Shown here in pieces: positions 1 to 8,746 of a stretch of DNA of 64,000 nucleotides. The notes under the pieces were generated by a model that saw only the letters and a program-made list of their open reading frames with translations, did no database searches and had not been told where the DNA came from. This DNA is from Ferruginibacter sp. HRS2-29. GTDB taxonomy: Bacteria; Bacteroidota; Bacteroidia; Chitinophagales; Chitinophagaceae. Both the position numbers and the translations under genes were made by a program. Position 1 is the stretch's first letter, and each line of letters starts with the position of its first letter. The stretch lies in NCBI RefSeq assembly GCF_024343615.1, contig NZ_RJUB01000158.1, positions 51,049 to 115,048 of the forward strand. Reading direction: 5' to 3'.

Positions 1-501
1 ATTACCAGGAAACTTGAAAAAATAATAATTGCTGCTTTCATTAGAATGATGTCGTACCTGTTTTTACGCACAACTTAGGAAATTTCTGATATTTCCCTTG
101 ATCTGATTTGCCGATTTTTTCTTTGCTGCAGGCTTCGATAAACCCAGGTTGCCAATATACATTCAATAATCTTTTCTCTGGCACACGGCGGCCGTGATGG
201 AGGCTTTCCGGGTTCGATGTCTTTTCAACCGCTGAGAACAGGAGGACGCAGAGTTTACGCAGAGGTATATGTTCTTATCTCTGCGTAAACTCTTTTAACT
301 CTTGTTCTCTGCGGTGAAAAAAAACTTCCAGCACCGCAGAGTCCCGGAGCAAGGAGAAATTTCGCAAAGAAAATTTCGCAAACGATTCATCAACCCGTCA
401 CCCGCAACCCTCTTTTGTCCCAAATAGCCTTTTCATTGGCTCCTCCACACCCCAATCGCCAGGCCTGCTTTCCCTAGCTTTACCAAACAAAATTTACACT
501 C
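1..501. other. Non-coding left edge
   Basis: No convincing reading frame or RNA gene is visible here. The stretch holds one nested palindrome (listed separately) and two close copies of AAATTTCGCAAA near 357-380. A gene may end to the left of the window, but no coding frame enters it. Confidence 0.5.
229..314. repeat. Nested intergenic palindrome (ACGCAGAG type)
   Basis: The inner arms CAGAGTTTACGCAGAG (249-264) and CTCTGCGTAAACTCT (279-293) face each other. Outer arms at 229-244 and 299-314 (CCGC.GAGAACA against TGTTCTC.GCGG) extend the fold. It lies about 190 bp before the VOC gene. It could form an RNA hairpin or a DNA cruciform; its role is unknown. Confidence 0.6.
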
Positions 502-912
502 ATGGCACTACTGAATCCTTACGTAAGCTTCGATGGCAATTGCAAAGAAGCGATGAATTTTTACAAAGACGCCCTGGGCGGCGACCTCGTGATCAACCTC
601 GTGAACAGCATGCCCGAAATGGCGGCACAAATGCCCGACAACCTCAAAGACCATGTTCTGCATTCGGTCCTTACCAACGGCGGACTGGTACTGATGGGCA
701 CCGATATGTGCCGCGATGACCGCATAGAAGGCACTACTGTACACCTCAATGTGAATTGCGAAAACGATGAGGAAGTGGACGATATCTTCAACAAATTATC
801 TGCCGGGGGCAAAGTGGTGGAATCGCCGAAGGACATGCCCTGGGGCGGAAGGTTTGCGGCTTTTGATGATAAGTTCGGGAAACATTGGATGCTGAATTTT
901 CAGAAGCGGTAA
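502..912 (+). CDS. VOC superfamily protein (PhnB/glyoxalase-like)
   Basis: This is a 136-residue, single-domain cytosolic protein. The opening LNPYVSFDGNCKEAMNFYKDALGG and the ending WGGRFAAFDDKFGKHWMLNF are typical of the PhnB-like branch of the vicinal oxygen chelate fold, whose members are small metal-dependent or metal-free ligand-binding proteins. The length fits the family. The substrate cannot be read from the sequence; many such proteins are only annotated as glyoxalase/bleomycin-resistance-like. It stands alone, with no obvious operon partner. Confidence 0.85.
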   Translation: MALLNPYVSFDGNCKEAMNFYKDALGGDLVINLVNSMPEMAAQMPDNLKDHVLHSVLTNGGLVLMGTDMCRDDRIEGTTVHLNVNCENDEEVDDIFNKLSAGGKVVESPKDMPWGGRFAAFDDKFGKHWMLNFQKR

Positions 913-1073
913 GATCAATGGATAATGGATAATTAATAGTGGATAGGGTTCATTATCCGAAATTACTTTAGTGATTTGAAAGTTTAAAGGGATTGATGCG
1001 AAGAGATTGCCCGCGGTGCTTGAAATGACAGCCCCATTGGTAAAGATAATTCCTGCCTACAACCCTCTGTGGT

Positions 1074-1838
1074 TCAGAAAGTCGCTTTCATCAAAATGCG
1101 CCTGAACGCATAAAACACAGGGCTGCCGGTGAAATGCCTTTCGAGCAGCAATTTATAATCCGCGATGAACTGCTGCTGTATTTCACCATGCAGGCGTTCT
1201 TTGTAAGGGATCAATGCAGTGCCCGATACCCAGGTAAACAATGCCTCCGGATCGGGTAATACCAGGGGGTACACTTTTTCGAAAACGTTGATGCTGGTAC
1301 CGCCGTTCTCAAAAAGGATGCGGGCATACTGTTCGATATCCAGCACCGGGGATTTCCTTATCCAGCCGCTGAGGGCGCTCCTGTAAGGCTCCTGCGCAGC
1401 CAGCTCGTTCAGCAATTTATTGGAAAGATTGTGCTGCTGTGCCGGCATCTGGATCAGTAGCTGCCCGTTGGGATGCAATTGGCGGATGATCTCCGGCAAG
1501 AGATCTTCGTGGCCATCCACCCATTGTATGGCGGCATTGGAAAAAATGATATCCCAATGTTCTCCCCGTTCCGTTATATCCTGTATGTTTTGCTGCTCAA
1601 ACTTTACAGAATCGCCGGCAAAGGCCGTGGCATCTTCCAGCATCTCGGCGGAAGAGTCGATACCAAGCGCCGTTGAGCCGGGCAATGCATCCGCCAGTTT
1701 GCGGGTGAGTTCGCCGGTACCGCACCCGAGGTCCAGTACTTTCTGATCGGGCTTGATATCGAGCAGTGACAGGAGATCGTAGAAGGGAAGAAAACGCTCT
1801 TCTTTGAATTGGTTGTAAGTGGAGGGATTCCAGGACAT
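1074..1838 (-). CDS. SAM-dependent methyltransferase (trans-aconitate methyltransferase-like)
   Basis: The 254-residue protein begins MSWNPSTYNQFKEERFLPFYDLL and has the class I methyltransferase motif I VLDLGCGTGELTRKL at about residues 34-48, followed by an acidic SAM-ribose position (GIDSSAEML) and the motif IIFSNAAIQWV. The N-terminal W-x-P-x-x-Y pattern and overall length match the Tam family, which methylates trans-aconitate, but small-acid substrate specificity is only inferred. A strong terminator hairpin separates it from the upstream gene on the same strand, so it is probably transcribed alone. Confidence 0.8.
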   Translation of the reverse strand: MSWNPSTYNQFKEERFLPFYDLLSLLDIKPDQKVLDLGCGTGELTRKLADALPGSTALGIDSSAEMLEDATAFAGDSVKFEQQNIQDITERGEHWDIIFSNAAIQWVDGHEDLLPEIIRQLHPNGQLLIQMPAQQHNLSNKLLNELAAQEPYRSALSGWIRKSPVLDIEQYARILFENGGTSINVFEKVYPLVLPDPEALFTWVSGTALIPYKERLHGEIQQQFIADYKLLLERHFTGSPVFYAFRRILMKATF

Positions 1839-1853
1839 AGCTTTTTATTATTC

Positions 1854-1886
1854 AAACCCCGGAGGTTTTGAAAACCTCCGGGGTTT
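1854..1886 (-). terminator. Intrinsic terminator hairpin
   Basis: AAACCCCGGAGGTTTT is followed by one G and then its exact complement, giving a perfect 16-bp stem. It lies just past the stop of the membrane-protein gene ending at 1892 and before the methyltransferase start at 1838, so it should end the ureohydrolase/membrane-protein transcript. Confidence 0.85.
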
Positions 1887-1891
1887 CTTAC

Positions 1892-2461
1892 CTATTGACT
1901 ATTAACTATTGACTTATTCGCCCATTGCCTCATTACCCCGTTAAATTCCTGGGTATTGATGGCGGCCGCTACTTCTTTATCGAGATTAAACTGCATCAGT
2001 TTATTGTCTTTCAGATCGATGGTGAGGATGTCGTCTTTGAGCAATACCTGTGTCACATTTTCCCACGGAAATATGCGTGCAGGAAAAGATGGATAGCGGA
2101 TATTTTCCGCGGTGAAAATGATGAATAATTTTCCGCTGCTGTAGATGCCCATCAGGCCGAAAAAAAGCATCAGGATCGTAAGCAGGAATTTGCCCATCAC
2201 CGCCCATAATACAGCACTCATCATAAACACGATGCCATGGCTGACATACTTCAGGAATGGAACATATTTTTTTCCATACATAGCCACCAGCGCCAGCAAA
2301 TTGATGATGGCACCGATCGTACATAATCTTACATTGCGCTGTATCTGCCCGGCATAGGCGAGGTAGCCAAACACGAGTATGTTCATGATCAGCAACAACG
2401 TGGTGAACATATGCTGAGTGCTGCTTTTAGTATTGGGTATTTCTATCGAATATTTATCCAT
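1892..2461 (-). CDS. Uncharacterised membrane protein
   Basis: This 189-residue protein has about four hydrophobic helices in its first 110 residues (for example LLLIMNILVFGYLAYAG and TILMLFFGLMGIYSSGK). A soluble tail follows that looks like a PH-like or sensor fold (WENVTQVLLKDDILTIDLKDNKLMQF). No family was recognised. Its ATG overlaps the end of the ureohydrolase gene by 8 bp, so the two are translationally linked and form an operon. Confidence 0.7.
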   Translation of the reverse strand: MDKYSIEIPNTKSSTQHMFTTLLLIMNILVFGYLAYAGQIQRNVRLCTIGAIINLLALVAMYGKKYVPFLKYVSHGIVFMMSAVLWAVMGKFLLTILMLFFGLMGIYSSGKLFIIFTAENIRYPSFPARIFPWENVTQVLLKDDILTIDLKDNKLMQFNLDKEVAAAINTQEFNGVMRQWANKSIVNSQ

Positions 2462-3509
2462 TCTTTACAGGGTTACTTGCTACCAATAGATTACAAAGCC
2501 TGTACAATACCCTGGCACCAACGTTCTCGTCCCACTCATTGTGGCTCACCCCTACTTCGTTGAGGTCGAAACCCACCAGTTTACGGCCGGAGGCCAGCAT
2601 TTTCTTGAAAAGATAAAATACCTGTTCTGTTTCGAAACCGCCCTGTACCGGTGTGCCGGTATGCGGACAAAGCTTTGGATCCAGGCCGTCGATATCAAAG
2701 CTGATATATACGTTTTGCGGCAACTGATCCACGATGGAATCCACGATGCTTTTCCAGGTATTTCCTTCGTAAAGGCTTTCTTTGATGTCTTTGTCGAAAT
2801 AAGCCACAACCCTGCCGTTGCTGTTGTTGATGTAATCCAGTTCTTCATCGCAATAATCGCGGATGCCCACCTGCACCAGCTTCTTCACCTGCGGGATCTG
2901 CTCCATGCTGTTGTACATGATGGAAGCGTGGGAGTAATTGAACCCTTCGTATGCCTTGCGGAGATCGCAATGTGCATCTATCTGTAATATCCCGAAATCT
3001 TCGTATTTGTCGGCGATGGCACGGAAGAATCCAAACGGTGTGCTGTGGTCGCCGCCGAGCAATGCTACCAGCTTGCCCGAATCGAGGAGCTGTTTTGTCT
3101 GATCATACACCCAGTCATTGAGGAACATGCTGCCCGCGTTGATCTCTTTGAGGCTTTTGCACATGAATTTATTTTCTCCTACGATCTCGCCCTGCGAAAT
3201 GTAATTGATGTATAATTCTGCTTCCTTTCGGAGATAATCGCTTTTGATGAGGATCTTCTTATTGGGCTCACGCATGAAATAACCCTGTTTCCAGCCGTCC
3301 TGCACTTCAGGATCGAAAAGGTCTACCTGCAGGCTGGCGGTGAAAATATGATCCGGGGCACGCGCCGTTCCGGCCCGGTAGCTCACGGTTACTTCCCATG
3401 GAATGGGCAATATGACGAGGCGTGATTCTTCTTCGCTGAACGGGAGGCCGAAAATATTGTTGTTAGGGTTTCCTACTGAGTTAGGATCAAAGGTTGACAG
3501 ATCAGACAT
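2454..3509 (-). CDS. Ureohydrolase (arginase/agmatinase/formiminoglutamase family)
   Basis: The protein is 351 residues from the chosen start MSDLSTFDPN; an in-frame ATG nine codons earlier is not needed. The binuclear manganese site is complete: GGDHSTPFG, DAHCDLR and FDIDGLDP, plus the C-terminal FDLNEVG. Members hydrolyse guanidino compounds to release urea or formamide. The Bacteroidota versions of this length are usually called agmatinase-family, but the substrate is not decided by these motifs. The downstream membrane gene overlaps its stop codon. Confidence 0.88.
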   Translation of the reverse strand: MSDLSTFDPNSVGNPNNNIFGLPFSEEESRLVILPIPWEVTVSYRAGTARAPDHIFTASLQVDLFDPEVQDGWKQGYFMREPNKKILIKSDYLRKEAELYINYISQGEIVGENKFMCKSLKEINAGSMFLNDWVYDQTKQLLDSGKLVALLGGDHSTPFGFFRAIADKYEDFGILQIDAHCDLRKAYEGFNYSHASIMYNSMEQIPQVKKLVQVGIRDYCDEELDYINNSNGRVVAYFDKDIKESLYEGNTWKSIVDSIVDQLPQNVYISFDIDGLDPKLCPHTGTPVQGGFETEQVFYLFKKMLASGRKLVGFDLNEVGVSHNEWDENVGARVLYRLCNLLVASNPVKNG

Positions 3510-3610
3510 GATGTACTTGGTTGAAATTTTTTGCAAAGATAGTTCTTGTTAATTCTTTTACCATATATGAAAAAACTGATTTCAAAATCTTAACTATTCC
3601 TGTTTTGGGT

Positions 3611-3618
3611 TACCTTTG
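3611..3618 (+). promoter_or_regulatory. Promoter -7 element for ccmE-ccmF
   Basis: TACCTTTG matches the Bacteroidota -7 consensus TAnnTTTG exactly. Transcription would start near 3623, giving a leader of about 190 nt that contains the long palindrome at 3635-3794. No clear -33 TTG is seen. Confidence 0.5.
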
Positions 3619-3634
3619 CGGCGTAAAAGGTTGA

Positions 3635-3794
3635 TTGCACGAATTAAGCGAATTACACGAATTATAACTTTCAAAAGCAACTTTTATTGTTAAATGAAAG
3701 ATTTGATATGTAATTGTTGCGATCTGTAAAAATTCCAACTCATTTTACAACATACCGATAGAAAGAATTCGTGTAATTCGCCTAATTCGTGTAA
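3635..3794 (+). repeat. Long palindrome in the ccmE leader
   Basis: The 29-bp arms (3635-3663 and 3766-3794) match at 27 of 29 positions. Each is built from alternating CGAATTAAGCGAATTACACG-type motifs. The spacer is about 100 bp. The right arm ends 16 bp before the ccmE ATG, so in RNA it could fold close to the ribosome-binding region. Confidence 0.75.
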
Positions 3795-3810
3795 TAAAAA
3801 ATTCTTTAGC

Positions 3811-4227
3811 ATGAAAAAAACACACATTGCATTGCTTGTTGGTATCGCCGCGCTGATCGTTGGGATGCTCGCTTTTTCCGCCGATTTCTCCACTTATGAT
3901 ACTGTCAATTCTGCCAGGAACAAACCCGGCAAATTCGTTCACCTGATCGCAAAGCTGGATAAGAGCAAACCGGTGGAATACGACCCCATCAACAACCCGA
4001 ATTACCTTTCTTTTTATGCGGTAGACAGCCTCGGCGGCCAAACCAAAGTGGTATACCACAACAGCAAACCGGCCGACCTTGAAAAGAGCGAACGCATCGT
4101 GATGACCGGCAAGATGAATGCCGATCATTTTGAATGTAAAAATATCCTGCTGAAATGCCCCAGCAAGTACAAGGATGATAAGGAACAACTGCAAAAGACC
4201 GTGGTTGACCAGACGACCAGTAATTAA
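3811..4227 (+). CDS. ccmE: Cytochrome c maturation haem chaperone CcmE (Cys-x3-Tyr variant)
   Basis: The 138-residue protein has an N-terminal signal anchor (HIALLVGIAALIVGMLAF) and a periplasmic OB-fold. CcmE carries haem to the haem lyase during cytochrome c assembly. The enterobacterial haem-binding His is replaced: the motif is ILLKCPSKY, that is Cys116-x3-Tyr120, as in the system I* variants of sulfate reducers and archaea. It is 26 bp upstream of ccmF on the same strand, forming an operon. The family call is firm; the Cys ligand role is taken from those variants. Confidence 0.88.
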   Translation: MKKTHIALLVGIAALIVGMLAFSADFSTYDTVNSARNKPGKFVHLIAKLDKSKPVEYDPINNPNYLSFYAVDSLGGQTKVVYHNSKPADLEKSERIVMTGKMNADHFECKNILLKCPSKYKDDKEQLQKTVVDQTTSN

Positions 4228-4253
4228 TTTTTTGCCACTCTAACTGTGTTATA

Positions 4254-6812
4254 ATGAAATTTGAAGGAGAACATTTATTGCCAGGCCAGCTTGGCCATTT
4301 TTTTATCATACTTTCTTTTGTCGCCTCCTTACTAGCTACCATCGCTTATTTTACGGCTTCAGTTCAAAAAGACGCTTTACTGAAAAACAGCTGGCTCAAA
4401 TTCGCCCGCAAGGCCTTCCTGGTACAGGTTGGCGGGGCCTTCATCATTTTCGCTATCATTTTTTACCTCTGTTCCAATCACCTGTACGAGTACATGTATG
4501 CGTACAAACATGCTTCCAAGGAACTGGAATATAAATACCTGCTTGCCTGTATCTGGGAAGGACAGGAAGGTAGTTTCCTGCTGTGGATCATCTGGCACAG
4601 CGTACTGGGCACCATCTTCATCCTACGCCGCAAAAGCCCGTCGATAGAGGGTTGGGAAGCGCCGGTGATGACGGTGATCAGTTTTGCACAATTCTTTCTG
4701 CTGATGATGATACTGGGCATTTACATCTTTGATGTACGAATCGGCAACAGCCCTTTTACGCTTACACGAAATGAGATCAATGCCCCTATTTTCGGGCAGC
4801 CAAATTACCTCACCTTCATCAAAGACGGGATGGGGCTGAATATCCTGCTCCGCAATTACTGGATGGTGATCCATCCGCCAATATTGTTCCTGGGTTTTGC
4901 TTCTACCATCATTCCATTTGCATACGCCTACGCAGGCCTGCAGACCAAACGTTTTGGCGACTGGGTAAAACCTGTGCTGCCGTGGGCTTTGTTCAGCGCA
5001 GCGATACTGGGTGTAGGCATTATGATGGGAGGAAAATGGGCGTACGAATCGCTGAGCTTCGGTGGTTATTGGGCCTGGGACCCGGTGGAAAATGCTTCGC
5101 TGGTGCCATGGCTGATATTGGTGGCAGGATTGCACACCATGGTAGTATATAAAGCAACAGGGCATTCGCTGAGGGCGAGTTACTTGTTTTCGTTTCTCAC
5201 GCTCGGCTTTGTGCTCTACTCTACTTTTCTTACCCGTACAGGAATACTGGGTGATACTTCGGTGCATTCATTTACCGATGCAGGAAATTCGATCAACAAC
5301 ATGATCAAGACTTTCCTGGCCATTTTCTTCATCGGGCCGCTCATTTATTTTTACAGGAATTACAGCAGGATACCCGCGATACATAAAGAAGAAAATACCA
5401 ATTCCAGGGAATTCTGGATGTTCATCGGTTCGCTGGTTTTCTTCCTGACGGCTTTGTTCATCATTGCTGTTACATCCATCCCGGTATATAATAAATTGCC
5501 GCTGATCGGCAGATGGATCGCTAAATTCCATGGCGGGCCATTGGCAATGCCGGAGAACAGCGAATTCTTTTATAACAAGATCATCGTGATGGTAGCCATC
5601 ATCATCGGGCTGCTTTCGGGTTTTGCTCAATACCTCAAATACAAGGATACCCAAAAGGCTTATTTCCGGAAAGGCATCGTATTGCCCACGGTGATCAGTG
5701 CAGCATTGGCGGCTTTGTTATTCGTTGTTTATCCGTTTACTTACCGCAAAGAAGGCCTGGGTTTCCTCATTACTATCTACACAGCTGCATTTGCCACCAT
5801 TTATTCGTTGATCACCAATACGATGTATATATGGTCGGTATTGAAAGGAAAAGTGATGAATGCCGGCGGATCGATCGCCCATGCCGGTTTTGCACTGATG
5901 ATACTCGGTATGATCATTTCCTCGAGCAACAAGGAAGTGATCAGCAACAGCAGGGTGAACGGCCTCACCATCCCTGTGGGCAAGGATCCTATGACCAAAC
6001 AGGATGATAATCCGCAGGACAACCTTACCCTCATCCGCCAGTTGCCTACGCGTATGGGCGACTACGAAGTGACTTACCAAAAGGATTCTTCGGGGCATGA
6101 GAAAGGCCGTAAATTCTTCCAGTTATTGTTTCAGAAGAAAAATGCCGCTACGGGCAAGACATCTGAATCCTTTCATATTTCTCCGGATGTGTACGTGATG
6201 AAGGACAATAATATGAGCAGCAATCCTGATACGAAATCGTATCTCTCCAAAGATATTTTCACCTACGTTTCGTATGCGCTGAACGATGCGAATAATATGG
6301 ATACGGCGCAATTCAAGGAAACCGAAATTGCCGAAGGCGATACCGCTTTTTACAGTAATGGCATCCTGGTACTCAATGGCGTGACGAGGAACCCCAACAA
6401 CGAGAAATACCATTACTCCCCTTCCGACCTGGCGCTGATGGCGGATATTACCGTGATAGCAAAAGACGGGGCGAAATACAAAGCTACCCCGCTCATAGAA
6501 GTAAAGGGCATGGAAGCGACCAATTACGACGATACATTGTATGCGCAAAACCTGTTTGTGCGTTTCGCCGGTGTTTCCGAAGGCAAAAAGATCAAGATCG
6601 GCATCAAGGAATCCGACAGGCTGATAGATTTTGTAACGGTAAAATCGTTCGTATTCCCTTACATCAACCTGGTATGGCTTGGGCTGATCATCATGGCATT
6701 GGGCCTGATATTCAGCATGATAAAGAGGGCGAATTTTAACAATAAACAAGCGGCAGTGATCCTTGTGCTGGCGGCAGTGGGATTGTTTTATATGTTCCTC
6801 CTTGCGAATTAA
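4254..6812 (+). CDS. ccmF: Cytochrome c haem lyase CcmF/CcsA family
   Basis: This is an 852-residue polytopic membrane protein. The tryptophan-rich haem-handling loop is GGYWAWDPVENASLVPWL (residues 270-287), and His residues flank it in predicted periplasmic loops (for example VIHPPILFLG). A large soluble region (about residues 560-810) precedes a final membrane helix, as in CcmF. It receives haem from CcmE and attaches it to apocytochrome c outside the inner membrane. It is a little longer than Escherichia coli CcmF. It forms an operon with ccmE, and its stop lies inside the edge of a palindromic element. Confidence 0.9.
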   Translation: MKFEGEHLLPGQLGHFFIILSFVASLLATIAYFTASVQKDALLKNSWLKFARKAFLVQVGGAFIIFAIIFYLCSNHLYEYMYAYKHASKELEYKYLLACIWEGQEGSFLLWIIWHSVLGTIFILRRKSPSIEGWEAPVMTVISFAQFFLLMMILGIYIFDVRIGNSPFTLTRNEINAPIFGQPNYLTFIKDGMGLNILLRNYWMVIHPPILFLGFASTIIPFAYAYAGLQTKRFGDWVKPVLPWALFSAAILGVGIMMGGKWAYESLSFGGYWAWDPVENASLVPWLILVAGLHTMVVYKATGHSLRASYLFSFLTLGFVLYSTFLTRTGILGDTSVHSFTDAGNSINNMIKTFLAIFFIGPLIYFYRNYSRIPAIHKEENTNSREFWMFIGSLVFFLTALFIIAVTSIPVYNKLPLIGRWIAKFHGGPLAMPENSEFFYNKIIVMVAIIIGLLSGFAQYLKYKDTQKAYFRKGIVLPTVISAALAALLFVVYPFTYRKEGLGFLITIYTAAFATIYSLITNTMYIWSVLKGKVMNAGGSIAHAGFALMILGMIISSSNKEVISNSRVNGLTIPVGKDPMTKQDDNPQDNLTLIRQLPTRMGDYEVTYQKDSSGHEKGRKFFQLLFQKKNAATGKTSESFHISPDVYVMKDNNMSSNPDTKSYLSKDIFTYVSYALNDANNMDTAQFKETEIAEGDTAFYSNGILVLNGVTRNPNNEKYHYSPSDLALMADITVIAKDGAKYKATPLIEVKGMEATNYDDTLYAQNLFVRFAGVSEGKKIKIGIKESDRLIDFVTVKSFVFPYINLVWLGLIIMALGLIFSMIKRANFNNKQAAVILVLAAVGLFYMFLLAN

Positions 6813-7055
6813 GAATTAAGAATTAAAGCGAAGAGATCAATCACTGATTTCAGAAGGATAAAGGGGATTACACAGATTATTTTTTACTTCGTAAAAAACG
6901 AAAATGCAGTTTGTAAGATGTTGTATAACATTACAAACTGCATTTTCGTTTTGCGCCAGCAAAACAATCTGCGCAATCACCTTTATCCCTTTGAAATCTG
7001 TGATCCCCATCCGCTTCAATCCGATTCTTACTTCTTAATTTTTAATTCTTAATTC
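6806..7055. repeat. Nested palindromic element, copy A
   Basis: The outer arms are made of AAGAATTAAGAATTA-type sequence. Next come arms with AAGGGGATTACACAGATTA against its partner. Perfect 17-bp apical arms GAAAATGCAGTTTGTAA (6900-6916) and its complement (6931-6947) close the fold. A side hairpin TTTTTACTTCGTAAAAA (6881-6897) lies in the left arm and GTTTTGCGCCAGCAAAAC (6948-6965) in the right arm. Copies B and C at 11963-12132 and 20592-20876 share this plan. Confidence 0.85.
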
Positions 7056-7143
7056 ATTTTATGGTTACTTTAAGCATCTTACTGTATTAACGTTCGATCA
7101 ATTTGCATTAAATTTACGTACATACTTTTTTGCTAACAGATAT

Positions 7144-7776
7144 ATGGCCCGTAAAGTCGCTTATTCCCTTTGTTGTTTCCTGCTGATATATTGCGGCCGT
7201 GCGGTTGCGCAGCAACAATATGGCATCCACGACACCATCACCACTTATGCGGTGGTTTACAACGGCGACACCATTGAAGCCAGGACCCTTGAAACCTGTT
7301 ATTTTTACGCAAAGCTCAATGAATCGAACATGAGCGATAAGGCCAGGTATAACCGGCTTCGGAATGCGGTGTATGTAACCTACCCTTATGCCAGGCGTGC
7401 CGGCGTGGTAATGAATGATATCAATGCCAAACTCAGCAATGTTTCCAAAAAAGAAGAGCGAAAAAAATATATCCAGTCGCGGGAGAAAGAACTGAAGAAA
7501 GAGTTTTCCGATCCGCTTACCAACTTATCTGTTTACCAGGGCAAAGTACTCATGAAACTCATCAATCGTGAAACGGGTAACAACTGCTACGAGATCATCA
7601 AAGAATACAAAGGCGGGATGACTGCCCGCTTCTACCAGACAGTCGCATTTTTCTTTAACAGTAATTTAAAGCAACCTTACGATGCGGAGAAAGACGATGT
7701 GGTGATCGAGAAATTCGTTCATGAAGTGCAGCGTATGTACGGTTACAGCGATATCCGCAAATTAAAAGGTACGTAA
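7144..7776 (+). CDS. DUF4294 family exported protein
   Basis: The 210-residue protein starts with a signal peptide (VAYSLCCFLLIYCGRAVAQ). It has the pattern known from the Bacteroidota-restricted DUF4294 family: DTITTYAVVYNGDTIEA, then YNRLRNAVYVTYPYA and a Lys/Glu-rich helix around residues 98-120, ending in FVHEVQRMYGY. The function of the family is unknown. It follows palindromic copy A by about 90 bp and precedes bshB1 on the same strand. Confidence 0.8.
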   Translation: MARKVAYSLCCFLLIYCGRAVAQQQYGIHDTITTYAVVYNGDTIEARTLETCYFYAKLNESNMSDKARYNRLRNAVYVTYPYARRAGVVMNDINAKLSNVSKKEERKKYIQSREKELKKEFSDPLTNLSVYQGKVLMKLINRETGNNCYEIIKEYKGGMTARFYQTVAFFFNSNLKQPYDAEKDDVVIEKFVHEVQRMYGYSDIRKLKGT

Positions 7777-7888
7777 TTGACACGCAATGCCTTATCTCTT
7801 TACACATAAATGACAGGTTTGTGCATTACTTGACTACCGATTGTGGCATTAATGATGTACCTTGCGGGCTAAATTTCGTAAGAAGGAT

Positions 7889-8617
7889 ATGAAGATAGAT
7901 GTGCTCGCCTTTGGTGTTCATCCCGATGATGTGGAACTAAGTTGTGCCGGTATTTTGCTGGCAGAAAAAAAACAAGGTAAGACCACCGGGATCATCGATC
8001 TTACACAGGGTGAACTTGGAACACGCGGAACGGCAGAAACCAGGAAACAGGAAGCAACAGATTCAGCGAAGATCTTAGGGGTAGATGTAAGAGAAAACCT
8101 TTCACTTGCGGATGGTTTCTTTTCCAACGATGAAATGCATCAGCGAAAAGTGATCACAGCATTAAGGAAATATACACCGGAGATCATTCTTTGCAATGCG
8201 CCTGAAGACAGGCACCCCGACCATGGAAGAAGTGCACAGCTGGTAGCAGATGCGGCATTCCTTTCGGGATTGAGAAAAATAGAAACTTCCGGCGAAGGAA
8301 TGCCACAGGCACACTGGAGGCCGAAATACGTTTTTCATTATATACAGGACAGGTTTTTGCAACCTGATTTTGTATACGATATCTCGGATGTGTTTGAAGA
8401 AAAACTGGAAGCCATTAAAGCATTCCGGACACAGTTCAACAGTCCGGGCACAGATGAACCGCAGACCTACATCTCCACACCGGATTTCCTGGAGAGTGTG
8501 ATCTACCGCAGTAAGATGTTTGGAAAAATGATCGGGGTAAAATATGCGGAAGGTTTTATCAGTAAAAAGATGATCGGGATCAGCTCGTTTGATGCGATCA
8601 TAAAAAAGGAAACTTAA
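7889..8617 (+). CDS. bshB1: Bacillithiol biosynthesis deacetylase BshB1 (PIG-L family)
   Basis: The 242-residue protein is read from ATG 7889 (MKIDVLAFGVHPDDVELSC); upstream in-frame codons lack a family match. It has the zinc motifs of the PIG-L/LmbE family, HPDDVELSCAG near the N-terminus and HPDHGR about 90 residues later, and the BshB1-type TQGELGTRGT. The enzyme deacetylates GlcNAc-malate in bacillithiol synthesis in the cytosol, so this organism probably uses bacillithiol as its low-molecular-weight thiol. The other bsh genes are not in the window. Confidence 0.9.
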   Translation: MKIDVLAFGVHPDDVELSCAGILLAEKKQGKTTGIIDLTQGELGTRGTAETRKQEATDSAKILGVDVRENLSLADGFFSNDEMHQRKVITALRKYTPEIILCNAPEDRHPDHGRSAQLVADAAFLSGLRKIETSGEGMPQAHWRPKYVFHYIQDRFLQPDFVYDISDVFEEKLEAIKAFRTQFNSPGTDEPQTYISTPDFLESVIYRSKMFGKMIGVKYAEGFISKKMIGISSFDAIIKKET

Positions 8618-8746
8618 GGAAAAAGCCGATACAGGATGCCAGATACTGGGTATCGTAACAAAGGATAATAAGAAGGCTAAAAATAAAGCATCGGGTGACC
8701 AGCATCCAGCAACAAAAAATTAAATAAACTCATTTAAAAATTCACC

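Noticed and set aside
200..230. A GGGTTCGA-like T-loop suggesting a tRNA
   Set aside because: No acceptor or anticodon stems can be paired around it. No convincing tRNA was seen in any gap.
8696..8707. TGACCAGCATCC as an FNR-like box before the desaturase gene
   Set aside because: One core mismatch, and the standard spacing would place the -7 element inside the coding sequence. It lies outside the island.
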